From NCBI RefSeq assembly GCF_030913705.1, contig NZ_CP133190.1:2619501-2683500 (forward strand): a stretch of DNA of 64,000 nt. The letters are read 5' to 3'. Below, piece after piece: positions 15,940-25,295 of the stretch (positions within the stretch are counted from its first letter, which is position 1; each line of letters starts with the position of its first letter). The notes under the pieces are model-generated. The model searched no databases. It worked only from the letters and a program-made list of their open reading frames with translations, and was not told the DNA's origin. Source of the stretch: Anaerocolumna sp. MB42-C2. GTDB lineage: Bacteria; Bacillota; Clostridia; Lachnospirales; Lachnospiraceae. The position numbers and the translations under genes are program-made.

Positions 15940-18360
15940 TCAACTCTGCTTTTCATATTGGTAACTGATATCAATCAGGCATATTTCATGGGGCTGCAGT
16001 ATAGAATCCAATTGAATAATACCGTCTTTCACTTCTATCTTTTTTAATTCCATATACGGCATTGATGCTCTTTTTAGATATTCAATTTCATCCACTGACA
16101 GCCTCACCGTATAATCCATCTGTCTCCAAATATCCTGAACACTTCCACTTTGCTGATTAATCATATAAATTTTAATTAGATATATCCCATTACTGACTTC
16201 ATTAATTCGAAAATTCAGGGAAAGCGGATCCAGATCCTCATACAATGAATTCATCTGATCGATTGCTATCTCATTCTCAGCTTTCATAGTATATTGATAA
16301 GAAAGCCTTTTATAATTATGACAGACTATAGAATAGGCTCCTCTCCCATTGGTCGTAATAACAGAGTTTTCATTTTTGCCCAACAGCTGATGATATAAAC
16401 TCTTTAAAAACCTAAATGCATAAAATGCCGGTTTGCGGATACTATCCTTTGAAAGTAATCCGCTATCCCCATTTAAAATAGCTTCCGTATCATAATATTC
16501 AGAATACAAATCAGTTCCATGCCAATAAGCTAATAAGTCGGCTGTTTCCATGCAATCGATACAGCTTTTTAGAATGTAGGCTCCTTGTGCACAGCTGTCA
16601 TTGATATAGTTACGATTAGAGATTGTAAAATTCCATTCACTAACGTGAATTTCATCTACATCAAATTTCTCTTTTAGCAGTGCTTGTCTAAATATGGCTA
16701 TCTGATTATTAATAAATCCACTATCTAACGATTTCTTTCCGTACATTACTCCTCCCTGTTCTATTGTCACATAACGATATGCATATACTGTTAAAAAATC
16801 AGGTTTCACATTATGTTTCTTCCATATTCGAAGTATCTCAGGATATCGTTGGTTTTCATAACCGAGTAAAAAACCAGCTCCGCCTATTTTAATTTTCTCC
16901 GATACTTTCTTTAAAACCCGATAAACTATTTCATAATATTTATAATATAATCCTTCTTCATCCTCACTGTTTAACCTTGGATCATTCCACATCTCGAAAT
17001 ACCAGTTCTCAATTTCTTCTATGCCATATCGATTTGCTAAATGGACTGCCAATTCCTGAACAGCTTCCTGATATTGGCTGAGCTTTTGAAAGAAAATCTC
17101 ATTTTCATTTCTCATCAGATATTCCTCTTCCGTATTAATGAGCTGAAGAGGTTTAAAACCTAATTCAATATATGGCCTCATTTGATTTTGATTTAAAAAG
17201 TCTAATACTCGATCAAGCTTGCTAAAATTAAGCCTGCTTCCAGGCTTTCCGTTTTCACCATACATAGAGGGCAGGAAAATATTCCATAAACGGATATATT
17301 TAAACCCAAGTTCTCTTTTAATGAGCAAAACATGCTGCTGTATATCAGACCTCAGCATGGAATTGGCATCTCCGATATTAATTACCTCTTCCCATGGTTT
17401 TTTCATTTCGGTTTTTATTTTTGTATTAACATTTAGTATTTTAACTTGATTTAAAACGGGTAAATCTTCCGAAGCACCTATACCTTCCAGGTATTTACGA
17501 ATTTTATCTTGTACTTCTTCTTGATTTTCAACTCTTTCCTCTTTATCCTGCTCCTGTCTGGCTTTTATTCGATAAGTGGAGGGTGTCATATGATAAAATT
17601 CGTGAAAAGTCCTGTTGAAAGCTGCGGATGTGGGGAAACCGTTATCCAGAGCTATCTTTATTATTTTTTTATCCGTATAAAGGAGTTCGTCAACTGCATG
17701 AAATAACCGCACATTATTTAAATACTCCAAAAAACTCAATCCAAAATGCTTCTTGATATATTTTGACAGATAAGCATTGGATAAAAACAACTGCCCGGCA
17801 AGGTCATTGAGACTTACCTGCTTTGAATAATTTGATTGTATATAATTCTGTATTTCTAATACTCTGGAACCCTCCTGTAAACCTGCAATTTTTAAACGGT
17901 TATCATCGGTTTTTATCATAAAATTTGTGCTTAACAGGTATAACACTTGAAAATACAGGCTATTCAGATATAAAGAGCCTTCTCTCTCCCTGTCATAATA
18001 CCTGTTTAGTATACGGTTCAAAATATTCCGTAATTCATCGTAAGCAATATTTTTATCCACTACCGTATTACACCAAAATAACAAATGACTGGATCCAATA
18101 TAATCTATAAATAAGGAATAATCAATTTGAAATCTGGCACTTAGTACTTCTTTTGAAATTGCTTCCACCGAATGTCTTTTATTGGAGTTTATAAGAATAT
18201 AATCTCCTTTATGCATTTGATACCTTTCCTCATCAACTTCAAGAATCAATTCACCCTTCAATAGATATAGAATTTCGAGATTTTGATGTAAGTGTGAATT
18301 TTGCACACTTCCGGCAGCAAAACCAAAGTCTATGATTGCTTTCTGCATTACGGATTTCAC
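15940..18360 (-). CDS. AraC-family regulator fused to a GH39-like domain
   Basis: An 806-residue protein. Residues about 10-85 form an AraC-type cupin sensor (HLHQNLEILYLLKGEL). Residues about 165-265 hold the two helix-turn-helix motifs of AraC/XylS (LNDLAGQLFLSNAYLSKYIKKHFG ... KIIKIALDNGF). From about 300 to the end there is a domain like family 39 glycoside hydrolases. Its nucleophile motif SEW is intact (E575), but the acid/base motif reads WNDP with D460 in place of the usual Glu of WNEP. The domain may therefore bind a sugar rather than hydrolyse it. AraC-GH39 fusions occur in Lachnospiraceae near carbohydrate operons. It lies just upstream of the C-glycoside operon on the same strand and is its likely regulator. 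Confidence 0.85.
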   Translation of the reverse strand: MKSVMQKAIIDFGFAAGSVQNSHLHQNLEILYLLKGELILEVDEERYQMHKGDYILINSNKRHSVEAISKEVLSARFQIDYSLFIDYIGSSHLLFWCNTVVDKNIAYDELRNILNRILNRYYDREREGSLYLNSLYFQVLYLLSTNFMIKTDDNRLKIAGLQEGSRVLEIQNYIQSNYSKQVSLNDLAGQLFLSNAYLSKYIKKHFGLSFLEYLNNVRLFHAVDELLYTDKKIIKIALDNGFPTSAAFNRTFHEFYHMTPSTYRIKARQEQDKEERVENQEEVQDKIRKYLEGIGASEDLPVLNQVKILNVNTKIKTEMKKPWEEVINIGDANSMLRSDIQQHVLLIKRELGFKYIRLWNIFLPSMYGENGKPGSRLNFSKLDRVLDFLNQNQMRPYIELGFKPLQLINTEEEYLMRNENEIFFQKLSQYQEAVQELAVHLANRYGIEEIENWYFEMWNDPRLNSEDEEGLYYKYYEIVYRVLKKVSEKIKIGGAGFLLGYENQRYPEILRIWKKHNVKPDFLTVYAYRYVTIEQGGVMYGKKSLDSGFINNQIAIFRQALLKEKFDVDEIHVSEWNFTISNRNYINDSCAQGAYILKSCIDCMETADLLAYWHGTDLYSEYYDTEAILNGDSGLLSKDSIRKPAFYAFRFLKSLYHQLLGKNENSVITTNGRGAYSIVCHNYKRLSYQYTMKAENEIAIDQMNSLYEDLDPLSLNFRINEVSNGIYLIKIYMINQQSGSVQDIWRQMDYTVRLSVDEIEYLKRASMPYMELKKIEVKDGIIQLDSILQPHEICLIDISYQYEKQS

Positions 18361-18512
18361 CTTCTTTTCTTTGTGTTACTTATTATTTAACGAAATAATA
18401 ATTTATCTATATTCGTAATATTATATAATAAAACCGTGGAAACCGGCAAGAAATATATAATACTTTTACACATGTTATATATTTATCGTTATTGTTCACT
18501 CTCCTGCAAAAC

Positions 18513-18621
18513 ATGATGCCGCAAAGCATCATCTCAAATAATGATGAAGAAGTACAAAATGAAATTTAGGAATTTCATTTTGGAGTTCTTCGAAAGAATT
18601 TTGGCCTTTTCAAAATTCTTT
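18513..18621. repeat. Three tandem perfect hairpins
   Basis: Within 110 bases there are three perfect inverted repeats: ATGATGC/GCATCAT (18513-18532), CAAAATGAAATT/AATTTCATTTTG (18555-18582) and AAAGAATTTTG/CAAAATTCTTT (18593-18621). The last overlaps the stop codon of the metG fragment and may end the leftward operon. The function of the other two is unknown. Confidence 0.55.
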
Positions 18622-19248
18622 TTCATTCTTCCCCCGATTTAATAATTTTGCTTTTTCCTCTTCTATTATCCTTTTATCGATTCTTTCAAATAATATCTCT
18701 ATTTCGGGTAATTGATATCCATCCGGCACAAATTGCTTTTCCCATACACTGCTTATTTCTAACCAATTACAAACCTTTTCCGATGAAAATGGCAGAAATG
18801 GGTATAGTAATACTGCTAAATTTGCTATAATCTGAACACAATTATAAATTGTATTATCACAGGCATTGATTTTCGTAACTCTTGTAATCCAAGGCTGCTC
18901 TGTATCAAAATATTTGTTTGAATATCTTACAAACTCAAATATACCATCAATAGCATCCCTTAGATTACCTGCCTCAATTTTTTCTCCTGTTTCACGAAAA
19001 AGCTGATCTAACTTCTCCTCGATAGATGAACTCAATATTCCTGTTGGAACTATTCCATTCCTATATTTATTGATAAAGGCCAGTGTTCTATTGATAAAAT
19101 TACCATATGCACCGAGTAATTCACCATTATGGCTGTTCACATATTCCCGCCACGAAAAATCCGTATCTTTTTTCTCAGGTCCATTTGCCAGTAAATAATA
19201 TCTTATGGAATCAGCATTATATCGATTTATCATAGCAAACTGATGGAA
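18610..19248 (-). pseudogene. metG: Methionyl-tRNA synthetase remnant: anticodon-binding domain only
   Basis: About 212 residues, from FHQFAMINRYNADSIRYYLL to the stop, follow the MetRS alpha-helical anticodon-binding domain: DTDFSWREYVNSHNGELLGAYGNFINRTLAFI, then the W of 'TEQPW'. The Rossmann catalytic domain with the HIGH motif and the KMSKS loop is absent, as is any EMAP-like C-terminal domain. The frame runs open to 19365, but residues ahead of about 19248 come from the overlapping end of the regulator gene, so no proper start or ribosome site is seen. It looks like the 3' end of a duplicated metG left after a rearrangement. The frame is still uninterrupted, so recent decay or a retained tRNA-binding role cannot be excluded. 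Confidence 0.7.
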
Positions 19249-19279
19249 CTTCAGCTTGCTTTCTGTTCTGTTGTAATGT

Positions 19280-21601
19280 CTATTCCCTGTTTTCAAGCCG
19301 GTATTTACCAGGCGTCTGCTTTTCATGCTTTTTAAAAAGGCGCAACATTGTCTGTATGTTCCCATAACCGACCTTTTCCGCCACTATTGCAAGCGAAATC
19401 TCCGGTTCCTTAAGAATCAGTTCCTTTGCATGGTTAATCCGGCATATGTGAATCGTCTCCAGAATACCGGAGCCTTTGTGCTGTTTATACATCTTTGATA
19501 GATATGGAAGAGACATTGAAAAAACTTCAGCTATCTGCTGCACACTCAAAGCCTGATCTTTATAATGAGCTTCAATATACCGGTCTATACGATTCAGCTT
19601 CTGCCCGGGTGTTTCTTTTTTGTTTTCATTATGCACGACAAAGCTTTCTATAATATCCATCATCTCATCCTCTAGTTTCTGTATGGAGGATGCCTCAAAA
19701 AGCCGCTGTACCAGATTCACTTCTTTATAAAACTGTTCTTCTTCAGGGGATTTTTCAATCTCAATAGCGTTAAGCATCATATTTATTAATCCAAACATAC
19801 GGCATTTTAATAGCTGAATGGAAGCACCTTCCGTATAGCTGTATTGATCTATTATATTAACAAGATTCTCCTTGGCTTTTTTATAATTATGGTCTGTCAT
19901 ACATTCCATAAATTGTATTTCTGCCTGGATGGCATTAACATTCTTCCAATAGGATGGAAGCTTAATAAAGCTCTCGTCAAAGAGAATCACGCCCCATTTT
20001 CCCGTCACCTCGCTGTAATCAAAAGCAGATTTGGCCTGCATATATGCCTCTGTTATTTCAGGAATGCTATGAACGCTCCTGCTGACTGTTATTCTCATGT
20101 TTGTTTTGAAGTACTGCAAAGTTACAGTCCGAATCTCTTCAATAATGTTATGCAAAAACATCTGGCTGCTAGCCGTTTCCGGCTTGTCAGACCATATTAT
20201 TCCTGTGATCCCGGTATATTCCCAGAAAAAACATCTATAGGAATCCCCCAGCAATTCAGTGCCTATATTTCTTAAGCAAAAGATTAAAATTGATTTTCTT
20301 TCATCTGCTGTCAGCTCCTGCGTTTCCATACTGCTCTCCATATTTTGCACAATTAACACAATCCCATATTCAAAGGACATCCCGAATTCTTCTTTTAGTA
20401 ATCGTTCACTTTCCGGTTTTTCACCATATTCCCGAACCATTTCACTAAAACGCTGTCCCCAAACGTCTTCTCTCTCCTTTTTCACTCGTGAACGCAACTG
20501 ATAGTTATCATGAAGAATGCCTTCCATAAAATACTGTAACTTCAGAAATACATCCTGTTTCTTATCTGAGACAACCTGCTCTTTATGATACTGTTCCCAG
20601 TTCAACTCCAGATTTTCTCGTAATCTCTGAATTGGACTATATTTCTTTCTGGTTTCCACATACACACTGTAGAAAGCAAGCAAAATAATGACGGCTAAAT
20701 ACACATAAAGAGCCAGACGCAGATTATACATTTCTCTCAAGTATTCTTTCACAGGCATGACAGTAATGTATTCCCATTCCTCATTATTAAGTTTCCTGCA
20801 ATTAACAACCTTTTCATCCAGATAATTAACGCCCTGCTTTAATAATCCGTATCCATATTCTACCTCATTGATATTGCCGGATGATATAAAAACTTCACCC
20901 TCTTTGGAAATGATGTAGCTGTAATAACCTCTTCTTGCCATGTTGGTATCCTGAAGCAGAAGCTCTTTATAAGCTTGCATATCCAGTTTGACAATTGCCA
21001 GACAGATAACCTCACTCTTCCCATTCTTTTTCAGAGGGCATAAGAAATATACTGAATCTTTCATTTTCACAAATGAGCTTGTTTTTTGTTTTTTTGCAAA
21101 CTCCTTCCATTCTTTCGGAGTTTTGGAAAAACTATTTTCCGATAAATTTCCTCTATTATTATTTGTTAAGGTATAACATCCGGTAAAATAATTACTATTA
21201 CTGTAATAAATATATATATCCTCCAGACCACTATAGGAATATATTCCTATTAATTCTTTCCCCGCCTGATGAAATGCATAATAATCCTCCGCTTTAAACG
21301 GAGGATTAATGTAGGATGCGGAAATAATTCTGTCATTAAAAGTGAGTATGGAAATATCCTGTTTCAAATTCATAAGCTTGTTGTCAAGCAAATTTCCTGT
21401 ATGCTCGACCGACTGCTCCTGAGATATAACCAACACCTTTTTTGTTACATAGAGTGCTCCCAGGTAAAGCAGCATTCCGGATACAATAAATATGAATATG
21501 GTAATAATGGAATCAATGAACCATTTACGAAATACTTTCTCATAAAAATACTGATTTCTATGCAATATTTTCATAGCAATTGCTCCCCTTTTCCTTTTCA
21601 T
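19280..21601 (-). CDS. Membrane AraC-family sensor-regulator (YesN/YtdP-like)
   Basis: A 773-residue protein with a first membrane helix at about residues 30-55, an extracellular Cache-like sensor region of about 240 residues, a second helix at about 300-320, a cytoplasmic linker, and a C-terminal AraC DNA-binding domain (about 670-770; ALSVQQIAEVFSMSLPYLSKMYKQ as first HTH). Proteins of this design regulate extracellular polysaccharide use in Bacillota. Its ATG overlaps the stop of the MFS gene upstream (ATGA-type), so it is the last intact gene of the binding-protein/permease/esterase operon and probably controls it. Confidence 0.85.
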   Translation of the reverse strand: MKRKRGAIAMKILHRNQYFYEKVFRKWFIDSIITIFIFIVSGMLLYLGALYVTKKVLVISQEQSVEHTGNLLDNKLMNLKQDISILTFNDRIISASYINPPFKAEDYYAFHQAGKELIGIYSYSGLEDIYIYYSNSNYFTGCYTLTNNNRGNLSENSFSKTPKEWKEFAKKQKTSSFVKMKDSVYFLCPLKKNGKSEVICLAIVKLDMQAYKELLLQDTNMARRGYYSYIISKEGEVFISSGNINEVEYGYGLLKQGVNYLDEKVVNCRKLNNEEWEYITVMPVKEYLREMYNLRLALYVYLAVIILLAFYSVYVETRKKYSPIQRLRENLELNWEQYHKEQVVSDKKQDVFLKLQYFMEGILHDNYQLRSRVKKEREDVWGQRFSEMVREYGEKPESERLLKEEFGMSFEYGIVLIVQNMESSMETQELTADERKSILIFCLRNIGTELLGDSYRCFFWEYTGITGIIWSDKPETASSQMFLHNIIEEIRTVTLQYFKTNMRITVSRSVHSIPEITEAYMQAKSAFDYSEVTGKWGVILFDESFIKLPSYWKNVNAIQAEIQFMECMTDHNYKKAKENLVNIIDQYSYTEGASIQLLKCRMFGLINMMLNAIEIEKSPEEEQFYKEVNLVQRLFEASSIQKLEDEMMDIIESFVVHNENKKETPGQKLNRIDRYIEAHYKDQALSVQQIAEVFSMSLPYLSKMYKQHKGSGILETIHICRINHAKELILKEPEISLAIVAEKVGYGNIQTMLRLFKKHEKQTPGKYRLENRE

Positions 21602-22773
21602 CTCTGTGAAAGCGCCTTCTTTTTTCTTTTTGTAATCAATCCATACAGCACTCCTGCGAAAAAAATAGGGATAACATAAATACGAAACATAAAGGGATAC
21701 CCTTTTGTATCAATTAAACCAGCCGCAATCACCGGTGAGGAAGCCTGTCCAAGATCTGTCCCCACATAGAAAGTACTGGTTGCCGCTCCTCGTCTGTCAG
21801 AGGGAACAGACTGGAGTGCCGCTGCCTGAAGTGCCGGCTGAATTGCTCCTGTTCCCAATGCCTTAAGTACGGAGGCTGCCGCAAAAAGTAAGGCCTTATT
21901 TCCCTCCGGTACTAAGCTTAGAAGAAAGAGTGCACCTACAACAGCTGCGATACCTGGATACAAAACAGCTGCCAGCCCCTTTTTATCCACCAGTCTTCCA
22001 CACCATATACGGGAAAATAGAAGTATTATGGCACTTAATGTGAAATACCATCCAATATCCTCCATCCCCACCTGTTTTCCATATAAGGTGATATAGCTGC
22101 TTTCGATACCGTTAACAGAAGAAAGCGTAAAAGTAAGGATGCAATAAATTACCACTTCCTTCATAAAAAAATCCTTAGCCTTCAATCGAAGGCTCTCTGC
22201 CGCTTTCACAGGCTGCTGATCATCTAAAAACAAAGCCGACAGCAATGACAGAAATACGCAAAAGCCAGCAGAGTAAAACATTACGATACTTCCTGCTTTT
22301 TTTGACAATACAAGTCCAATGAATGGACCTACTGCCATTGCAAGAGTCTGCGTCAGTCCAAAATAACCCAGACCCTCCCCCATACGCTTTGAGGGTATAA
22401 ATTGTGCAATATATGCCACTACAGCTGTAGTCGTAATTCCAAAAGATAATCCGTGAAGAATTCTTAATGCCATATATGATATATCCGATTGTACCATACC
22501 ATATCCTGCAACACAAAAACAATTTACAGCCAAAAATAAAAGTAGAAGCTTTTTTTTACTGAAATGGTCACATATCCACCCGCTTACCGGACGTATCAGC
22601 ATGGATGCCATGGGCATTGCACCTATAATAGTTCCGGCCACAGTAACCGACATGCCAAGAGCAACCAGATACTTTGACAACGTGGTGGATACCATATAAA
22701 AGCTTATGTTCAAAATAAAGTTCATCATAAAAAGAATTGTGAACTGTCTGTTCCATATTTTATCCTTGCTCAT
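21598..22773 (-). CDS. MFS transporter
   Basis: A 391-residue, twelve-helix major facilitator protein. The loop after helix 2 reads GWICDHFSKKKLLLLF, a normal MFS signature. The protein resembles drug or sugar efflux members (ARABINOSE/DHA1 type), but substrate class cannot be fixed. It is co-transcribed with the esterases upstream and the AraC sensor downstream. It may export a product or import a sugar released by the esterases. Confidence 0.8.
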   Translation of the reverse strand: MSKDKIWNRQFTILFMMNFILNISFYMVSTTLSKYLVALGMSVTVAGTIIGAMPMASMLIRPVSGWICDHFSKKKLLLLFLAVNCFCVAGYGMVQSDISYMALRILHGLSFGITTTAVVAYIAQFIPSKRMGEGLGYFGLTQTLAMAVGPFIGLVLSKKAGSIVMFYSAGFCVFLSLLSALFLDDQQPVKAAESLRLKAKDFFMKEVVIYCILTFTLSSVNGIESSYITLYGKQVGMEDIGWYFTLSAIILLFSRIWCGRLVDKKGLAAVLYPGIAAVVGALFLLSLVPEGNKALLFAAASVLKALGTGAIQPALQAAALQSVPSDRRGAATSTFYVGTDLGQASSPVIAAGLIDTKGYPFMFRIYVIPIFFAGVLYGLITKRKKKALSQR

Positions 22774-22816
22774 CTATTTTCTCTCAATTCTACCTAATTA
22801 AGCATTCCTTTAAAGA

Positions 22817-23587
22817 TCAGGATTCTACTGTCCTTTTGCACCATTCCATCATTGCAGGAAGCATTTTCCCCCAGAAATACATATCATGCTTTCCTGTATC
22901 CTGATGCCATTCTCCCTGAAAACCAAGCTCCGTTAGGTAGTTATATGTGGTTTTTGCACTGTCAAAAGCACGATCCTCCGTACCACAACACACAAAAAGT
23001 GCAGGAAGCTCTCCTTTTCGTTCCGCTGCTTTCCTTGCCAGATTCAGGATGTCATGCTCGCTTCCTTCCAAATCCTTTACATGGGTTGTACCAAATATTC
23101 TCATATTCAGCTCTGCCAGAATCCCCGCGGGCGGATCTCCCAAATCAATAAAATTTCCGGCTGAGAATATTCCCACTCCTCCATATTGTTCCGGCTTTGT
23201 CAGTCCAAATTTATATGCGCCATGGCCTCCCATAGATAAGCCCCCCACGATATTCTTCTTTCTTGCAGTGTCAAAGGGAAACATTCCGGCAAGATCATAA
23301 AACAGCTCATTTGCAACAAAATCAAAATACCGCCCAGTCGATATGTTGGCATAAAAGCTGTTATCTGCAGATGGCATGACCACCGCTATTCCATACTGTT
23401 CCGCATACAACTCTACGGAAGTAAATCTCCACCAGTCTCCATAGTTACCCATAGCTCCGTGTAAAAGCCACAAAACCGGATACAAACCATTTTCCGTATT
23501 GTTCTCCGGAAGAATGACAGCCACATCTGTGCTTCGTGTCAATGCTTTTGAATAATAGTCCATTTGTATAAAAGCCAAATTGTCCAC
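22817..23587 (-). CDS. Serine esterase (alpha/beta hydrolase, esterase D/tributyrin-esterase family), copy 2
   Basis: A 256-residue alpha/beta hydrolase with LHGAMG oxyanion loop (about 42-47), nucleophile S118 in GGLSMGG, acid Asp in GTEDRAF and His in GKHDMYFW. There is no signal peptide, so it acts in the cytoplasm. It is a neighbour and relative of the gene at 23600-24388, sharing the GLSMGG elbow and the GTED and HD-x-x-FW motifs; the two probably arose by duplication and diverged. Family members remove acetyl or other acyl groups from sugars. In this operon the likely substrates are acylated oligosaccharides brought in by the ABC transporter. Confidence 0.8.
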   Translation of the reverse strand: MDNLAFIQMDYYSKALTRSTDVAVILPENNTENGLYPVLWLLHGAMGNYGDWWRFTSVELYAEQYGIAVVMPSADNSFYANISTGRYFDFVANELFYDLAGMFPFDTARKKNIVGGLSMGGHGAYKFGLTKPEQYGGVGIFSAGNFIDLGDPPAGILAELNMRIFGTTHVKDLEGSEHDILNLARKAAERKGELPALFVCCGTEDRAFDSAKTTYNYLTELGFQGEWHQDTGKHDMYFWGKMLPAMMEWCKRTVES

Positions 23588-23599
23588 CTCTTTCTTTGT

Positions 23600-24388
23600 T
23601 TATTGTATGTGCTCTATAAAAACCTGAATCCACTTATCCCAGAAAGACCAGTCATGGGGTGCAGGTTCCGTATGGAATTCATAATGGTACGGGTTATTCT
23701 TTATGGATAAAAAATGCTTTCGCAGTGCCAAGCCTACCTCAAAGCCATGATCTTCCGTTCCGATTGCATGGAATATATGTGGTAGTGCTTTCCCGTCTTT
23801 AATATTCTGAAGAGATTGGTGAAGGACATCATACCGGGTTCCAACCAGCATATCCGGATCCTCCACACCCAGATGAATCATAGGAAGACTAGGGGCTCCA
23901 TTTCCTCCCGGGGGCGCCGGATATCCCTGCGGCTGCCTTAAGTGCTCCAGTGGTATCACTGAGCTGGTGGAAAGAACACATACCTTGGCAAACCTTTCCG
24001 GATACATCATGGCAAGTTCAAGTGCCCCGCCGCCTCCCATAGACAAGCCACCGATATAGGTCTTCTCCCTTTTTATTGATAACCTCGGAAAGAAACGTCT
24101 AAGTGTCTGGGGTAATTCCTCTATCACATAATCACCATAAGCTGGTCCCTGAGACATATTCAGCCAACGGCTGGGTCCTGCGGAGGGCATTACTACCGCA
24201 ATCTCTTTTTTCATAGCATAACGTTCGATTCCTGTATTGCTAATCCAAGCCATACAGTCCTCCATTCCACCGTGAAGAAGATACAATACCGGCACCTCCT
24301 CGCTTTTAGAATGCTCAGGATAAATAACCATAAATCGGCTTTGTGAACTGATTATTTTTGAAAATGTATGAATATTTAATAGAGCCAT
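23600..24388 (-). CDS. Serine esterase (alpha/beta hydrolase, esterase D family), copy 1
   Basis: A 262-residue cytoplasmic alpha/beta hydrolase: LHGGMED oxyanion loop (about 38-44), nucleophile S116 in GGLSMGG, acid Asp in GTEDHGFE, His in APHDWSFWD. The gene follows the permease gene after 11 bases. With its tandem relative at 22817-23587 it suggests two deacylation steps on different positions or acyl groups. S-formylglutathione hydrolase is the best-known relative but is unlikely here given the sugar-uptake context. Confidence 0.8.
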   Translation of the reverse strand: MALLNIHTFSKIISSQSRFMVIYPEHSKSEEVPVLYLLHGGMEDCMAWISNTGIERYAMKKEIAVVMPSAGPSRWLNMSQGPAYGDYVIEELPQTLRRFFPRLSIKREKTYIGGLSMGGGGALELAMMYPERFAKVCVLSTSSVIPLEHLRQPQGYPAPPGGNGAPSLPMIHLGVEDPDMLVGTRYDVLHQSLQNIKDGKALPHIFHAIGTEDHGFEVGLALRKHFLSIKNNPYHYEFHTEPAPHDWSFWDKWIQVFIEHIQ

Positions 24389-24399
24389 AAAAAAACCTC

Positions 24400-25281
24400 C
24401 TATCCCTTAATAGCGCCAATCATGACGCCTTTTGTAAAATATTTTTGTATAAATGGATAAATTGCCAATATGGGCAGTGTACTAATAACTACGGTGCAAT
24501 ACTTTATTAAACTTTTATAAATGCTGATAGCTGCATTCGCTCCACCCGATGTCATATTAGTATTTCCGTCAATTAGTATTTCCCTTAAAATAATCTGCAA
24601 AGGGAATTTCGCCCTTTCCGTTAGATATAATGAAGCCGGAAACCAGGAATTCCAATGCATTACAGAGATAAACAATACAATGACAGCAATAGAGGCTTTC
24701 GAAAGCGGAAGGATGATTTTCAGAAAAACATCCATATCATTGGCTCCGTCCAGCTTTGCCGATTCCTCTAAAGAATCTGGTATTCCCTGAAAAGATGTTC
24801 GCAAAATTATAAGATTAAATACATTAACTGCCGTCGGAAGAATAATAGCAAGCCGGCTGTTCAGCATACCAAGTTTCTGTATCAGTATATAATTGGGTAT
24901 CATTCCTCCATTAAAAAGCATTGTAAAAGAAACAAACAGCATAATTGCATTTCTTGGGCTAAAATATTTCTGTGACAGAACAAAGGCTCCTACAGAAGTC
25001 ATGGCTATGCCAAGCGCTGTTCCTCCTACTACATATATAACCGTATTAAAATAACTTTTCCATATTGATGAATTGGCAAAAACAATCTGGTAGCCCTTTA
25101 GCGTGACAGTTCCGACCGGCCAAAGTAACAGACTCCTGTTTGAAGCTAGGTCCCGGGGTGAAGAAAAGGAGGCACAGACCGTATGCCACATTGGAACCAG
25201 GCATAAAACAGCAATCAACAGCAGTAATAAATAGTCTGCCATTATAAAAAGCCTCCTGGAAAGCTTCACTTTTCTTTTCAT
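24400..25281 (-). CDS. Carbohydrate ABC transporter permease, LplC/MalG type
   Basis: A 293-residue inner-membrane permease with six predicted helices. The cytoplasmic EAA loop reads ESAKLDGANDMDVFLKIILPLSKA (about residues 180-205), where the ATPase docks. The pairing with an LplB-type permease and a lipoprotein substrate-binding protein in the order binding protein, LplB, LplC is the usual one. No ATPase gene is present in the operon; these importers normally share a genome-wide MsmK-like ATPase. Confidence 0.9.
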   Translation of the reverse strand: MKRKVKLSRRLFIMADYLLLLLIAVLCLVPMWHTVCASFSSPRDLASNRSLLLWPVGTVTLKGYQIVFANSSIWKSYFNTVIYVVGGTALGIAMTSVGAFVLSQKYFSPRNAIMLFVSFTMLFNGGMIPNYILIQKLGMLNSRLAIILPTAVNVFNLIILRTSFQGIPDSLEESAKLDGANDMDVFLKIILPLSKASIAVIVLFISVMHWNSWFPASLYLTERAKFPLQIILREILIDGNTNMTSGGANAAISIYKSLIKYCTVVISTLPILAIYPFIQKYFTKGVMIGAIKG

Positions 25282-25295
25282 ACAATTTTCCTCCT

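Noticed and set aside
22220..22756. Two minus-strand frames of 100 and 62 codons
   Set aside because: They are out-of-frame shadows of the MFS gene at 21598-22773 and show no family pattern.
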